Below are positions 16,518-26,138 of a DNA stretch of 64,000 nt, piece after piece. This DNA comes from Bradyrhizobium septentrionale. GTDB lineage: Bacteria; Pseudomonadota; Alphaproteobacteria; Rhizobiales; Xanthobacteraceae. The translations under genes and the position numbers were made by a program. The DNA is taken from assembly GCF_011516645.4 (NCBI RefSeq), contig NZ_CP088285.1, positions 1,623,501 to 1,687,500 of the forward strand. Reading direction: 5' to 3'. The notes under the pieces were generated by a model. That model had not been told where the DNA came from and searched no databases. It saw only the letters and a list, made by a program, of their open reading frames with translations. Numbering within the stretch: the stretch's first letter is position 1; every line of letters begins with the position of its first letter.

Positions 16518-18149
16518 TCAGCGCTTTGCGCCTCCCTTGTTCCCTGTCGCGGCTTCGTAGGCATCGCGATAGCCTCTGGCGATGGCCCGGACACCTCGTC
16601 CGATATCGTCGTAGACATCGTCAGGGAGGTTCGCGAGCGATACCCGAAGCGACCATTCCGGTGCATCGAAGCCGCCTCCGTTCAGCAGCACGATTCCGTG
16701 AGCTTCGGCCAGCCTGAACGCGAGATCCAACGGGTGGACATTCTTCTTCAGGTGTTCAACGGCATCGTCGCCGATGTTCTTTCGAGCCCAGAACTCGAAA
16801 TCGATAAGGCCGTAATAGGCATCGTAATTCGGGTTGGGGGTTAGCTTGTCAGCAAGCCCGAGCCCGTCGAGCAGCGACCACAGGCGTTTGTTGACGATTT
16901 CCATGCAGGCCGCCTGATAGGCCTTTTTCACGTCCAGCATCTCCGAGAGCGAGAACAGGCTCATCATCACCTGCTGCGGCAACGACAGTCCCGCGGTGTG
17001 ATTGAGCGCCACGTCGCGGCTGTCGGCCACGATGCGGTCGATCAGCTTGAGCTTGCGCGGCTCCAGCGTCAGCGGCCCGTAGCGCTTGTCGAGCGCTTTC
17101 ACGGCGGCGTCCGGTAGCTTGGCGATCATCTTGTCGAAGATATTGTCTTCGTGGATGGCGATGGCCCCTAACCGCCATCCCGTGCAGCCGAAATACTTCG
17201 AATAGGAGTACACGCCGATGGTGTTGTGCGGAAGCTCGCCGAGCAGCGAACGGAAGTTGTGCACGAACGTTCCGTAGACGTCGTCGGTGAGGATCATCAG
17301 GTCGGGGCGCTTGGTCTTGACCAAATTGGCCAACTTGGCAATCGTCTCCTTGCTCAACGCCATCCCCGGAGGATTGGACGGATTGACGACGAAGAAGGCC
17401 TTAACCTTCGGATCTTCCAGCTTTTTGATTTCCTCGTCGGTGAACTGGAATTTGTTTTCCTGCGGAGCCCTGATCTGAACGACCTTCAGATCGTAGTCTT
17501 CCAGGTGCGTCATCTCGATGTAGGGCGTGAAAATTGGCGTCGCCAGCGCAATCGTATCACCAGGCACGAGCAGCCGATTGGCCTTCAACGACTTGAAGAG
17601 ATAGCACATCGCCGCCGTGCCGCCCTCGACCGCATAGATGTCGAATTTTCCGGCCGGCCGGGGCTCGCCGCAGACGGCCCACATCAGATATTCGTGCACG
17701 ATCTTTTCGTTGTGCACCAACATGCGGTCCGGCACCGGGTAGTTGTCGCCGATGATCGAATCGACCAGTTCGTGGACGAAGGCGTCGGGATCGAAGCCGA
17801 ACTTCTTGACCGCAAAGGGCAGCATCTCGGTCAGGAAGCTCGCGCCCGGCATGTCCTTGTGCTGGGCGAGCCAGGCCTCGAACCGCCCGGCAATGCCCTT
17901 TGCCTGCGGCATGCCGCCGATGCCCGCCGGGTGCTCAATCACCCGCTTGCTCTCGGTGATGGCGAATTGTCCGAGCAGGAAGAAGCCCTCGCGTGGCGTG
18001 GTGGCGACCCAGTTGGGGTTGCCCCGCCCGGCGTTCAAAAAGGCCATCTGACTTTGCTTCGAAGCGCTCTTCGCGAGATTGATCAATTCGTCCTTGATCT
18101 CGAAGGGGCTCAACGCCTCAAATTTCTTTAAGGTCAGAAGATCGGCCAT
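16518..18149 (-). CDS. asdA: Aspartate 4-decarboxylase (AsdA)
   Basis: 543 residues, the normal length for AsdA, a fold-type I PLP enzyme that converts L-aspartate to L-alanine and CO2. Visible elements are EGGTAAMCYLFKSL (phosphate-binding region), VVNPSNPPG, TDDVYGTF, the Schiff-base Lys K318 in SYSKYFGCTGWRLG and the C-terminal LRVSLANLPDD. The start at 18149 has GGGAGTG upstream. The divergent neighbours are two AspT exchangers that import aspartate and export alanine, so the product of one is the counter-substrate of the others. A FixK-type box lies 103 bp upstream. Confidence 0.93.
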   Translation of the reverse strand: MADLLTLKKFEALSPFEIKDELINLAKSASKQSQMAFLNAGRGNPNWVATTPREGFFLLGQFAITESKRVIEHPAGIGGMPQAKGIAGRFEAWLAQHKDMPGASFLTEMLPFAVKKFGFDPDAFVHELVDSIIGDNYPVPDRMLVHNEKIVHEYLMWAVCGEPRPAGKFDIYAVEGGTAAMCYLFKSLKANRLLVPGDTIALATPIFTPYIEMTHLEDYDLKVVQIRAPQENKFQFTDEEIKKLEDPKVKAFFVVNPSNPPGMALSKETIAKLANLVKTKRPDLMILTDDVYGTFVHNFRSLLGELPHNTIGVYSYSKYFGCTGWRLGAIAIHEDNIFDKMIAKLPDAAVKALDKRYGPLTLEPRKLKLIDRIVADSRDVALNHTAGLSLPQQVMMSLFSLSEMLDVKKAYQAACMEIVNKRLWSLLDGLGLADKLTPNPNYDAYYGLIDFEFWARKNIGDDAVEHLKKNVHPLDLAFRLAEAHGIVLLNGGGFDAPEWSLRVSLANLPDDVYDDIGRGVRAIARGYRDAYEAATGNKGGAKR

Positions 18150-18245
18150 TGGACACTCCCGGGGGATGCGAGCTGTTGAATGGAGGCGGACAGGCTCCTT
18201 GCCTGCACGATAGCGCCAAGCATGATCGGCGGCCGGTGACGAACC

Positions 18246-18259
18246 TTGATCTATGTCAA
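18246..18259. promoter_or_regulatory. FixK/Fnr-type box on the asdA side
   Basis: TTGAT-CTAT-GTCAA, one mismatch from the perfect palindrome, centred about 103 bp upstream of the asdA ATG. It is one of two boxes in the 363-bp asdA-aspT intergenic region. Confidence 0.7.
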
Positions 18260-18376
18260 CGATCCTTTGCGCAGGCGCCGCGACCGCAGCGACGGATAGC
18301 CGCGTCACGATGCAATCTGCGCACCACGCGGTAGTGTCGGCAAGGCGATGAAATCGCAGCGCTCTCGCAGTTGCGA

Positions 18377-18390
18377 TTGACATAGATCAA
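18377..18390. promoter_or_regulatory. FixK/Fnr-type box on the aspT side
   Basis: TTGAC-ATAG-ATCAA (TTGA-N6-TCAA), centred about 129 bp upstream of the first aspT ATG. The other box lies 117 bp to the left, so each divergent promoter appears to have its own site. Nothing else was seen in the intergenic region. Confidence 0.68.
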
Positions 18391-18512
18391 CATCCTTCTC
18401 ACCAGCTGCCGCCTGATGTCGATCGGTACAGTTGCTCGCCCTTTTCGGCCCGCTGCGCGAGATCGAAGCAAGCGCATGCCGAAGCCCCAGGACAGCATGA
18501 ACGGGTGACATC

Positions 18513-20204
18513 ATGATCGATTGGTTCTTCCAGACGCTCCGCACCTATCCCGAAATCGCGATCTTCCTCTCGTTGGCCCTGGGCTACTATTTCGGATCCT
18601 TCACCTATAAGGGCCTCGGTCTCGGCGCCGTCACCGCGACGCTGGTCGCCGCGGTCATCATCGGCCAGATCGGAATCACCATTTCGGGTCCGCTCAAGCC
18701 GTTCTTCTTCCTGATGTTCCTGTTCGCCATCGGTTATGGCGTCGGACCGCAATTCGTGCGCGGCATCGCGCAGGACGGCGTTCCGCAGGCGATTTTCGCG
18801 GCCGTGGTCTGTGTGTTCTGTCTTCTCTCTGCGTATTTCGGCGCGAAGATCGCCGGCTATGACGTCGGATCGGCTATCGGGCTCTATGCCGGCTCACAGA
18901 CGATCTCCGCGTCGATGGGGCTTGCAACCGACGCCGTCAATCGCCTTGGCCTGCCCGCAGACGAAGCCAAAAAGCTGCTGGATGCCATGCCGGTCGCCTA
19001 TGCCGTGACCTATATTTTCGGCACGGTTGGATCGGCGATCGTGCTGGCCCTGCTCGGGCCTGCGCTGCTCGGCATCGATCTCGAGACCGCATGCAAGAAA
19101 TATGAGGAAGAGCACGGCGGCAAGAAGCAGCTGGGCGGCCCGGGGACGGCCTGGCACCAGTTCGACTTGCGCGCCTACCGCGTTCGCGAGCGCGGGCCGG
19201 TCGTCGGCAAGACGGTCGAGCAGGCAGAAGCGCTGATTCCCGATCAGCGCATCTTCGTCCTCCGGCTACGGCAAGGTGGACAGATCGTGGAGGCAACCTC
19301 CGACACCGTGATTCACGCCGGCGATGTCGTCGCCGTAGCCGGCCGCCGCGATGTGCTCGTGCAGCTGATCGGCGAGCAGGCGGAGGAAGTTGACGATCGC
19401 GAGCTGCTTGCGGTGCCGATCGAGGGCGTCGATGTCTACGTGACCAGCAAGGACGTCGATGGCAAGACGCTGGAGCAACTGGCGAAAGCGCCGGGCGCTC
19501 GCGGCGTATTCCTGCGCAAGATCAGCCGGGGCGCGATCGCGACCGAGATCCCGATTCTGCCGAACACGAAGATCAACCGGGGCGACATCCTCACCCTGGT
19601 GGGCCGCACACGCGATGTCGCCGCCGCGACGACCATGCTGGGCCGGCCGGATCGCGCGACCGACATTGCCGACGTCGCATTCATCGGCGCAGCCATTGCG
19701 ATCGGCGCCCTTGTCGGCGCCTTCGTCTACAAGATCGGAAGCGTGCCGCTCACTTTGTCCACCTCCGGCGGCGCGCTGATCTCCGGTCTGTTTTTTGGCT
19801 GGCTCCGATCCGTGCACCCGACGTTCGGGCGGATCCCGTCACCCACCGTGTGGTTCATGAACTCGGTCGGCCTGAACGTCTTCATTGCGGTGGTCGGCAT
19901 CTCCTCGGGACCGGGATTTGTCGCCGGATTGCAAAAGCTCGGCTTCAGCCTGTTCCTCTGGGGCGTCGTCGTGACCACGGTGCCGCTGATCCTGGCGATG
20001 TTCGTCGGCAAGTACGTGTTCCGTTTCCACGACGCGATCCTGCTCGGATGCTGCTCCGGCGCACGTACGACCACCGCCTCGCTGGGCATGATCAATGATC
20101 GCGCGAAGAGCCAGATTCCCGGCCTTGGCTATACCGTCACCTACGCGGTCGGAAACACGCTGCTGACGATCTGGGGCATGGTGCTGGTGATGATGATGAC
20201 ATAG
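18513..20204 (+). CDS. aspT: Aspartate:alanine exchanger AspT, copy 1
   Basis: 563 residues, the normal length for the AAE family. Two membrane blocks (about 1-180 and 385-563) flank a cytoplasmic region with two TrkA-C/RCK_C domains (about 215-375, [19 protein letters not shown] onward). Family-typical stretches include [22 protein letters not shown] and the C-terminal [12 protein letters not shown]. AspT swaps external aspartate for internal alanine electrogenically, so together with AsdA it can generate proton-motive force. It is divergent from asdA and 15 bp ahead of a second copy. Confidence 0.9.
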   Translation: MIDWFFQTLRTYPEIAIFLSLALGYYFGSFTYKGLGLGAVTATLVAAVIIGQIGITISGPLKPFFFLMFLFAIGYGVGPQFVRGIAQDGVPQAIFAAVVCVFCLLSAYFGAKIAGYDVGSAIGLYAGSQTISASMGLATDAVNRLGLPADEAKKLLDAMPVAYAVTYIFGTVGSAIVLALLGPALLGIDLETACKKYEEEHGGKKQLGGPGTAWHQFDLRAYRVRERGPVVGKTVEQAEALIPDQRIFVLRLRQGGQIVEATSDTVIHAGDVVAVAGRRDVLVQLIGEQAEEVDDRELLAVPIEGVDVYVTSKDVDGKTLEQLAKAPGARGVFLRKISRGAIATEIPILPNTKINRGDILTLVGRTRDVAAATTMLGRPDRATDIADVAFIGAAIAIGALVGAFVYKIGSVPLTLSTSGGALISGLFFGWLRSVHPTFGRIPSPTVWFMNSVGLNVFIAVVGISSGPGFVAGLQKLGFSLFLWGVVVTTVPLILAMFVGKYVFRFHDAILLGCCSGARTTTASLGMINDRAKSQIPGLGYTVTYAVGNTLLTIWGMVLVMMMT

Positions 20205-20219
20205 CCGCGGCGAGCGACG

Positions 20220-21914
20220 ATGTTGATCTGGCTGCAGCAGTTTCTCGTCCGTTATCCGGAACTCGCACTGTTCCTGGTGATCGCGGCGGGCTACTGGATC
20301 GGAAGCTTCAGGATCGGCGCTTTCAGCCTTGGCCCGGTGACGGGCTCGCTCTTCGCCGGCCTCGCGGTCGGCGATTTCGCGCATGTGCCCGTCTCCAGCA
20401 TGACCAAATCGTTCCTGTTCCTGCTGTTCCTGTTCGGGGTGGGCTATTCGGTCGGTCCGCAATTCGTGCTGGCGATGAAGCGTGAAGGGCTCAAGCCGAT
20501 GCTGATGGCCATTGTCGTCAGCCTCACCGGTCTTGCGGCGGCAATCGTTGTGGGGCGCGTGCTGAAACTTGACCCCGGCCTCGCGGCCGGACTCCTGTCT
20601 GGTGCGCTCAGCCAGAGCGCTGCAATGGGTACGGCGACCGACGCAGTCAATTCGCTGCCCGTGTCTGAAGCACAACGCGCATTGTTCGTCTCGCACATCG
20701 CGGTGGCCGATGCGGTCTGCTACATCTTCGGCTATGCCGGCGTGATCACATTCTGCACGATCATTGTTCCGGCGCTGCTGAAGATCGATCTGAAGACGGA
20801 AGCGCTCAAGCTGGAGCAAACCCTGGGCATCACGCGCACCAGGCCCGGCCTGGTGTCCGCCTGGCGCAAGTTCGAGCTGCGCGCCTACCGGCTGGATGAC
20901 GACGCGGCGATCGCCGGACTGACCGTTGCCGCCGCCGAAGCTCGCGTGCCCGGGCAGCGCGTGTTCATCCACCGCATTCGCCGCGGAGAGCGCATCCTCG
21001 AGGCGGAGCCTGGAATGATGCTCGCGGCGGGCGATGTCGTCGCGCTGTCCGCTCCGCGCCAGATCATCGTGGAGCTGGTCGAACCGCACGGCGAGGAGGT
21101 CGAAGACCAGGAGCTGCTCGATATCCCTCTGATCTCGGCCGACGTGTTCCTGATCAACCCGAAGCTCGCGGGCAGCAGTCTCCAGCAGGCGTCGGAACAG
21201 AGCTGGGCACGCGGCCTCTATTTGCGCGCGTTGAGCCGGGGTGGAGAGGCACTTCCCATCGCCGCCGGTATCGTCCTGCAGCGCGGCGATCTGCTTCGTA
21301 TCGTTGGTCCCGAAACTGTCGTGCAGAATGCGGCGAAGAACATCGGCGTCATCGTTGCGCCAAGCACGAGCATCGATTTCGTCGTGCTGGGGCTCGCGAT
21401 TTTTTTCGGCGGCCTTGTTGGCGTTCTCCTGAGCTTTTCGGTTGGCGGTGTCACGATCTCGCTGAGCACCAGCGTCGGCACCTTGCTCGCCGGACTTCTG
21501 GTCGGCTATCTCCGCACCCGTCTGCCAACTTTCGGCCGGATCCCCGACGGCGCGATCAGCCTGATGACGTCGCTCGGACTGGCGGCCTTTGTCGGCCTTA
21601 CCGGGATTCATGCCGGACCGATCTTCCTTTCCGCCATACGGGAGTCGGGCATCGGCCTGCTTCTCGGCGGCATGATCGTAACCCTGCTGCCCCAGATCGT
21701 CGGCTTCTGCTTTGGCCATTTCATCTTGCGCATGAACCCGATCCTCCTGCTCGGCGCACTGACTGGCGCGCAGACGGTCACGGCGGCGATGGCTGCCATT
21801 CAGGAGCGCTCGGGTAGCTCTGTGGTGGTGCTCGGCTATACGCCCGCCTATCCGATCTCGAACATTCTGCTGACGACGTGGGGATCGGTGATGGTGGTCG
21901 TTTTCGCTGGATGA
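20220..21914 (+). CDS. aspT: Aspartate:alanine exchanger AspT, copy 2
   Basis: 564 residues with the same layout as its neighbour: N-terminal membrane block, two TrkA-C domains (about 215-370, FELRAYRLDDDAAIAGLTV), C-terminal membrane block ending with TGAQTVTAAMAAIQE. The two copies match in domain order but are clearly diverged, so this is an old duplication. The 15-bp gap implies co-transcription. Whether they work as homodimers, a heterodimer, or with different substrates (aspartate versus glutamate, for example) is open. Confidence 0.88.
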   Translation: MLIWLQQFLVRYPELALFLVIAAGYWIGSFRIGAFSLGPVTGSLFAGLAVGDFAHVPVSSMTKSFLFLLFLFGVGYSVGPQFVLAMKREGLKPMLMAIVVSLTGLAAAIVVGRVLKLDPGLAAGLLSGALSQSAAMGTATDAVNSLPVSEAQRALFVSHIAVADAVCYIFGYAGVITFCTIIVPALLKIDLKTEALKLEQTLGITRTRPGLVSAWRKFELRAYRLDDDAAIAGLTVAAAEARVPGQRVFIHRIRRGERILEAEPGMMLAAGDVVALSAPRQIIVELVEPHGEEVEDQELLDIPLISADVFLINPKLAGSSLQQASEQSWARGLYLRALSRGGEALPIAAGIVLQRGDLLRIVGPETVVQNAAKNIGVIVAPSTSIDFVVLGLAIFFGGLVGVLLSFSVGGVTISLSTSVGTLLAGLLVGYLRTRLPTFGRIPDGAISLMTSLGLAAFVGLTGIHAGPIFLSAIRESGIGLLLGGMIVTLLPQIVGFCFGHFILRMNPILLLGALTGAQTVTAAMAAIQERSGSSVVVLGYTPAYPISNILLTTWGSVMVVVFAG

Positions 21915-22247
21915 GCCGTGAGAGCCCAGCCCTCTGCGGGGGGAGACCTGCAACCACTCAAATTGCTGTTTGAGGCAGCGGCCTGAGCGAGCGGATCGGT
22001 CGGCCGATCCGTGGGCAATATGAGAAACGAAACGCAAAGACGAACATTGTTTGTGGAAATGGGCGGAGGTCGGGATAGTCCTGCGAACCCTGCGTCCGGA
22101 ACGCAGTGATTGTCTTCTAAGGTGTTGATTTGTCTTGCCGTGGCAGGTCTTTGAGCCACGTGTTGCTCACGGTCGTTTCACCCAATTCGTTGCGATTTCG
22201 CGGCGCGCCTTCTGCGATAGAACGGGCGCGTCCCGGCTCAACTGCGC
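21915..22247. other. Intergenic region between convergent aspT and acyl-CoA dehydrogenase genes
   Basis: No convincing gene. A hairpin at 21992-22011 (CGGATCGG and CCGATCCG around TCGG) could end transcription of aspT copy 2, but no T run follows. Short frames here show no homology I recognise. Confidence 0.4.
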
Positions 22248-23456
22248 TCAGTTGGTGTATTTGCGCAGCTCAAGCCGCGCGATCTGGTTGCGATGGACTT
22301 CGTCGGGCCCGTCGGCAAGCCGGAGCAGCCGCGCGGTGGCGTAGGCCGCAGCGAGTCCGAAATCGTTGCTGGTGCCGCCGCCACCATGCGCCTGGATCGC
22401 CCAGTCGATCACCTGACAGGCCATGTTCGGCACCGCGACCTTGATCATGGCGATCTCGCTCTTGGCGACCTTGTTGCCAACCGTGTCCATGGCGTTCGCG
22501 GCATTCAACGTCAGCAGCCGCGCCTGCTCGATCATGATGCGGGCCTCCGCGATGCGCTCCTGTGTCACGGTCTGCTCGGAGACCGGCTTGCCGAAAGCGA
22601 CACGGCTTGCGGTGCGCCGGCACATTTTCTCGAGCGTGCGTTCGGCAAGCCCGATCAGCCGCATGCAGTGGTGGATACGGCCGGGACCGAGACGGCCCTG
22701 GGCGATCTCGAAGCCGCGCCCTTCCCCCAGCAGCATGTTGCTGGCGGGCACCCGGACATCCCGGAACACCACCTCGGAGGCACGATCGGGCACGCCGTAG
22801 AAGCCGAACACCGGGAGCGGCCGCAGCACCTCTACACCCGGCGTATCCATCGGCACCAGGATCATCGACTGCTGGCGGTGTCGGTCCGGACTGTCCGGGT
22901 CGGTCTTGCCCATGAAGATGCAGATCTTGCAGCGCGGATCTGTGGCGTTGGTGGTGTACCACTTGCGGCCATTGATGACGTAATGATCACCGTCGCGCAC
23001 GATCCGGCTATCAATGTTGGTGGCGTCGCTGGACGCCACCGCGGGCTCGGTCATCGCAAAGCAGGAGCGGATTTCGCCGGCGAGCAGCGGCTTCAGCCAA
23101 CGCTCCTGTTGTGCGGCGGTGCCGTAGCGCGCCAGTACCTCCATGTTGCCGGTGTCCGGCGCCGAGCAGTTGAACAGTTCGGGAGCCAAATGCGATCGGC
23201 CCATGACCTCGCACAGCGGCGCATATTCGAGGTTGGTCAGTCCGGCGCCGTGCTCGCTTTCCGGAAGGAACAGGTTCCAGAGCCCCTCGGCCCTCGCCTT
23301 CGGCTTGAGCTCCTCGACCACAGGATAAACCTTCCAAGGCCCGAGCTCTTCGGCTTCCCGGTAGAAGCGCTCTTCGTTCGGATAGACGCAGCGGTCCATG
23401 AACGATTCCAGGCGGTGCTTGAGCGCCTTCACCTCGTCGGATTCCGGATAGAGCAT
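22248..23456 (-). CDS. Acyl-CoA dehydrogenase (ACAD10/11-like)
   Basis: 402 residues with the family signatures [36 protein letters not shown] (FAD/substrate loop), [11 protein letters not shown], a central beta domain, and the C-terminal [13 protein letters not shown] with [19 protein letters not shown]. The flavoenzyme introduces a 2,3-double bond into an acyl-CoA. It is the last gene of the ABC-transporter operon, 28 bp after the ATPase gene, so it probably acts on the CoA ester of the imported compound. The CoA ligase at 31350 could make that ester. Confidence 0.9.
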   Translation of the reverse strand: MLYPESDEVKALKHRLESFMDRCVYPNEERFYREAEELGPWKVYPVVEELKPKARAEGLWNLFLPESEHGAGLTNLEYAPLCEVMGRSHLAPELFNCSAPDTGNMEVLARYGTAAQQERWLKPLLAGEIRSCFAMTEPAVASSDATNIDSRIVRDGDHYVINGRKWYTTNATDPRCKICIFMGKTDPDSPDRHRQQSMILVPMDTPGVEVLRPLPVFGFYGVPDRASEVVFRDVRVPASNMLLGEGRGFEIAQGRLGPGRIHHCMRLIGLAERTLEKMCRRTASRVAFGKPVSEQTVTQERIAEARIMIEQARLLTLNAANAMDTVGNKVAKSEIAMIKVAVPNMACQVIDWAIQAHGGGGTSNDFGLAAAYATARLLRLADGPDEVHRNQIARLELRKYTN

Positions 23457-23484
23457 CGTCGGGTCCCTGCCTGCTGCCGCGAAT

Positions 23485-25020
23485 TCAGTGGATCGCAGCG
23501 TACATGATCTTCTCTTCGGTCGCCTGCGCCGTCGGTAGCTCCTCCACGATTCGCCCTCCCCGTGCCACCAGGATGCGGTCGGAGACCGTGAGAATCTCGG
23601 GCAGGTAGGAGGAAATCACGATGACTGCCTTGCCCTCGGCGGCGAGCGCCCGGATCGAGGCGTGGATTTGCGGGATCGCGCCAACATCGACGCCGCGGGT
23701 CGGCTCGTCGAAAATGATCAGCGACGGTTCCTGCGCCAGCGATTTTGCCACCACCACCTTCTGCTGGTTGCCGCCGGAATACTCGATGATCTTCAGGCTG
23801 CGCTTGAGCGCCGAGACCGACAACGCCTTGATCCAGCGGTCGGCGATCGCCTTCCGCTCCTTGAAGGAATAGAGCAGCCGGCGCCGCTTCGGCGAGGCCA
23901 GGTAGCCGAGATAGACGTTGTCGTCGACGGTCATGGTCTCGAAGAAGCCATCGAGCTTGCGGTCCTCGGTGATGTAGACGATGCCGTCGCGCACGGCTTG
24001 CCGCGGCACCCGGTAGCGTATCGGCTTGCCCCGGAGATAGATCAGTCCGCCGCGCAGGAAATTCCGCTTCCGCGCGCCGCAGATGATATGGGCAATTTCG
24101 GTGCGGCCCGATCCGACCAGTCCGGCAATGCCGACCACCTCGCCCTCATAGACCGAGAACGACATGTTCTTGACGACGCTGCCCATCGTCACGTTCTCGA
24201 CCGACAGCACCCGCCGCTTCTCGCGCGGTTGACCGGCCGCGGCAGCAGAGGGCGCGGCGCCGGTCTCCACCGCGCCATATCTGCTGGCCGCGACGTCGCG
24301 ACCGACCATCATCCGCACGATCGCAGGCCGGTCCAGCTCGCCCGCAGGACCGGTGTGGATCAGCTTGCCGTCGCGCAGCACGGTGATGCGGTCGGCGATC
24401 TTCAGCGCCTCCTCCAGCGCGTGCGAGATGAAGATGATCCCGACGCCCTTGGCGCGCAGGCTGTTCAGCAGGTGAAACAGATGCTGGATCTCTTCTGGCG
24501 TGAGGCTCGCGGTCGGCTCGTCAAAGATGATGACCCGCGCGTTGTGCCGCACCGCACGCGCGATCTCCACCATCTGCCGCTTCGCGGTGCCGAGCGTCTC
24601 GACCAGCGCAAGCGGATCCACATTGAAGTTCAGCGCCTGCTGCGACTGCTGGGCGGCGATGTTGATCTTCCGGTAAACCGTGAAGAACTTCTCCATTCCG
24701 AGTTCGAGATTCTGCGCCACCGTCATCGAAGGGACGAGGCTGGTCTCTTGGTAGACCATCGCGACGCCATGTCTGAGCGCCTCGCCCGGTGTCGCGAACG
24801 AGACCTTGCGGCCGCCGAGCAAATAGTCGCCGGAGGACAATTCGATCGCACCGGCGATCGCCTTGCACAGCGTCGACTTGCCCGCGCCGTTCTCGCCGAG
24901 CACGGCGTGAACCTCGCCGGCGCGCAGCTCAAAATCGACATTGTCGATCGCATGGATGCCGCCATACACCTTGCTGCCTGCGACGATGCGCAGCAGCGAT
25001 CCGGTTTCGGCACCAATCAT
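23485..25020 (-). CDS. Sugar-type ABC importer ATPase (RbsA/MglA-like, two NBDs)
   Basis: 511 residues from ATG 25020, which overlaps the preceding stop as ATGA. NBD1 has Walker [10 protein letters not shown], signature [14 protein letters not shown] and Walker [14 protein letters not shown]2 has a degenerate Walker A (GLVGSGRTE) and signature [15 protein letters not shown], as usual in RbsA. A Pro/Ala-rich linker lies near residues 265-285. This family energises uptake of sugars, polyols or autoinducer-like compounds by pairs of BPD_transp_2 permeases. Both permeases and a binding protein are in the same operon. Confidence 0.93.
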   Translation of the reverse strand: MIGAETGSLLRIVAGSKVYGGIHAIDNVDFELRAGEVHAVLGENGAGKSTLCKAIAGAIELSSGDYLLGGRKVSFATPGEALRHGVAMVYQETSLVPSMTVAQNLELGMEKFFTVYRKINIAAQQSQQALNFNVDPLALVETLGTAKRQMVEIARAVRHNARVIIFDEPTASLTPEEIQHLFHLLNSLRAKGVGIIFISHALEEALKIADRITVLRDGKLIHTGPAGELDRPAIVRMMVGRDVAASRYGAVETGAAPSAAAAGQPREKRRVLSVENVTMGSVVKNMSFSVYEGEVVGIAGLVGSGRTEIAHIICGARKRNFLRGGLIYLRGKPIRYRVPRQAVRDGIVYITEDRKLDGFFETMTVDDNVYLGYLASPKRRRLLYSFKERKAIADRWIKALSVSALKRSLKIIEYSGGNQQKVVVAKSLAQEPSLIIFDEPTRGVDVGAIPQIHASIRALAAEGKAVIVISSYLPEILTVSDRILVARGGRIVEELPTAQATEEKIMYAAIH

Positions 25021-26138
25021 GTCAATCTCCCGGCAGTCGGGTCCGTCGCTATCTCCGCGATCTTGCCATGTCCCTTGGAAGCAACGAGGACGCGGCCGCG
25101 ATCGACCAAAACCGACGTCACGCCGTGCAGTTTCCCGGAGGTGCGGCTGTGAAAGCTCTCGATCGCATTGCCGTCGGCGTCGAGCCGCGCCACCAGACCG
25201 TAGGAACGTGGCGGAGCCCATGGCTTCTGGATACCGAGCTTCTTGATGCGGCCGATCTGGGTCGGCTCACGGCAGTCGAACGTGCCGCCGAGCGAAGGAC
25301 CCACCCAAAGATGCGGCGGCACGTTGGCCATCATCCGGGTTCGGAACGCATGTTCGCGCAGCACGAATTCGGTCAGCTGGGTCCGCAACGCGAAGAACGC
25401 GATCCAGTAATCATCGTTCGCGCCCCGGATGATCCGCGCGGGATAGCCGGCGAAATTCTTCACCAGCACCCGGCGGCTGCCTCCCGAAACATCATACGCA
25501 CTCAACCGATGCGGCCAAGCCTCGCTCACCAGCACGCTGCGTTCGCGATGCGCCACTGCGACCCCGGAGGGCCAGTCGAGGCCATCGGCGATCACCTTCG
25601 CGTTGGCCAGTGCCGCATCGCAGGCGATCAGCCGCCCCGACGGCGTGCGCTTCTGCATCAAATCAGCGAGCCATTGCTCGGGCGTGTTGTGGCGCGACCC
25701 GTCGGTGATGAAGACCGCACCATCGCCTGTGACCGCAATGGCGGTCGGGCAACGCAGCGGCACGCCGTCGACGGTGAGCAGCCACCCTGTCACCTTGCCG
25801 GAAGCATCTACCGCACAGACGCCGCGGCCGGATACGCCAACCAGGAGGCCCGTGTGCACCGACCACGCCAGCGCGCCGGGATTCGTGCCGAAGCCGACAA
25901 ACGGCGTGCGGCTGTCGAAGCCGTTGCCGGTGCAGGCGAACACGGTCGTCCCGGAAGAGACAAATAGCGTGCCGCGGTCATCGAGCACCATGTCGTCCGG
26001 CGCTTCGAACCCCTCCCCGATCTGGCGCGCCCGGTCGAGCAGTTCGTTCGGCGAGAATCCGCCATCGAGCACGGGGATCGCATGGACGTCGCGATCGGGG
26101 AAGAAGATGCGGTCGACGATGTCACGCGCTAACGACAT
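25017..26138 (-). CDS. Strictosidine synthase/SMP-30-like beta-propeller enzyme
   Basis: 373 residues with repeated propeller blades: APDDMVLDDRGTLFVSSG, TAIAVTGDGAVFITDGSRHN, DWPSGVAVAHRERSVLVSEAWPHR and a region matching the PGYPDNI-type loop (FAGYPARIIRGANDDYWIAFF). The family hydrolyses lactones or sugar-acid esters or catalyses Pictet-Spengler-like chemistry, and often binds a divalent metal centrally. There is no signal peptide, so it is cytoplasmic. It overlaps the fused permease gene by 17 bp and the ATPase gene by 4 bp, so its product is part of the uptake operon. It is a paralogue of the domain fused to that permease. Confidence 0.82.
   Translation of the reverse strand: MSLARDIVDRIFFPDRDVHAIPVLDGGFSPNELLDRARQIGEGFEAPDDMVLDDRGTLFVSSGTTVFACTGNGFDSRTPFVGFGTNPGALAWSVHTGLLVGVSGRGVCAVDASGKVTGWLLTVDGVPLRCPTAIAVTGDGAVFITDGSRHNTPEQWLADLMQKRTPSGRLIACDAALANAKVIADGLDWPSGVAVAHRERSVLVSEAWPHRLSAYDVSGGSRRVLVKNFAGYPARIIRGANDDYWIAFFALRTQLTEFVLREHAFRTRMMANVPPHLWVGPSLGGTFDCREPTQIGRIKKLGIQKPWAPPRSYGLVARLDADGNAIESFHSRTSGKLHGVTSVLVDRGRVLVASKGHGKIAEIATDPTAGRLT

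Noticed and set aside
19839-22037. 732-codon minus-strand frame opposite the aspT genes
   Set aside because: It is antisense to two strongly supported membrane proteins and has low-complexity His/Gln/Asp/Arg composition typical of high-GC shadow frames.
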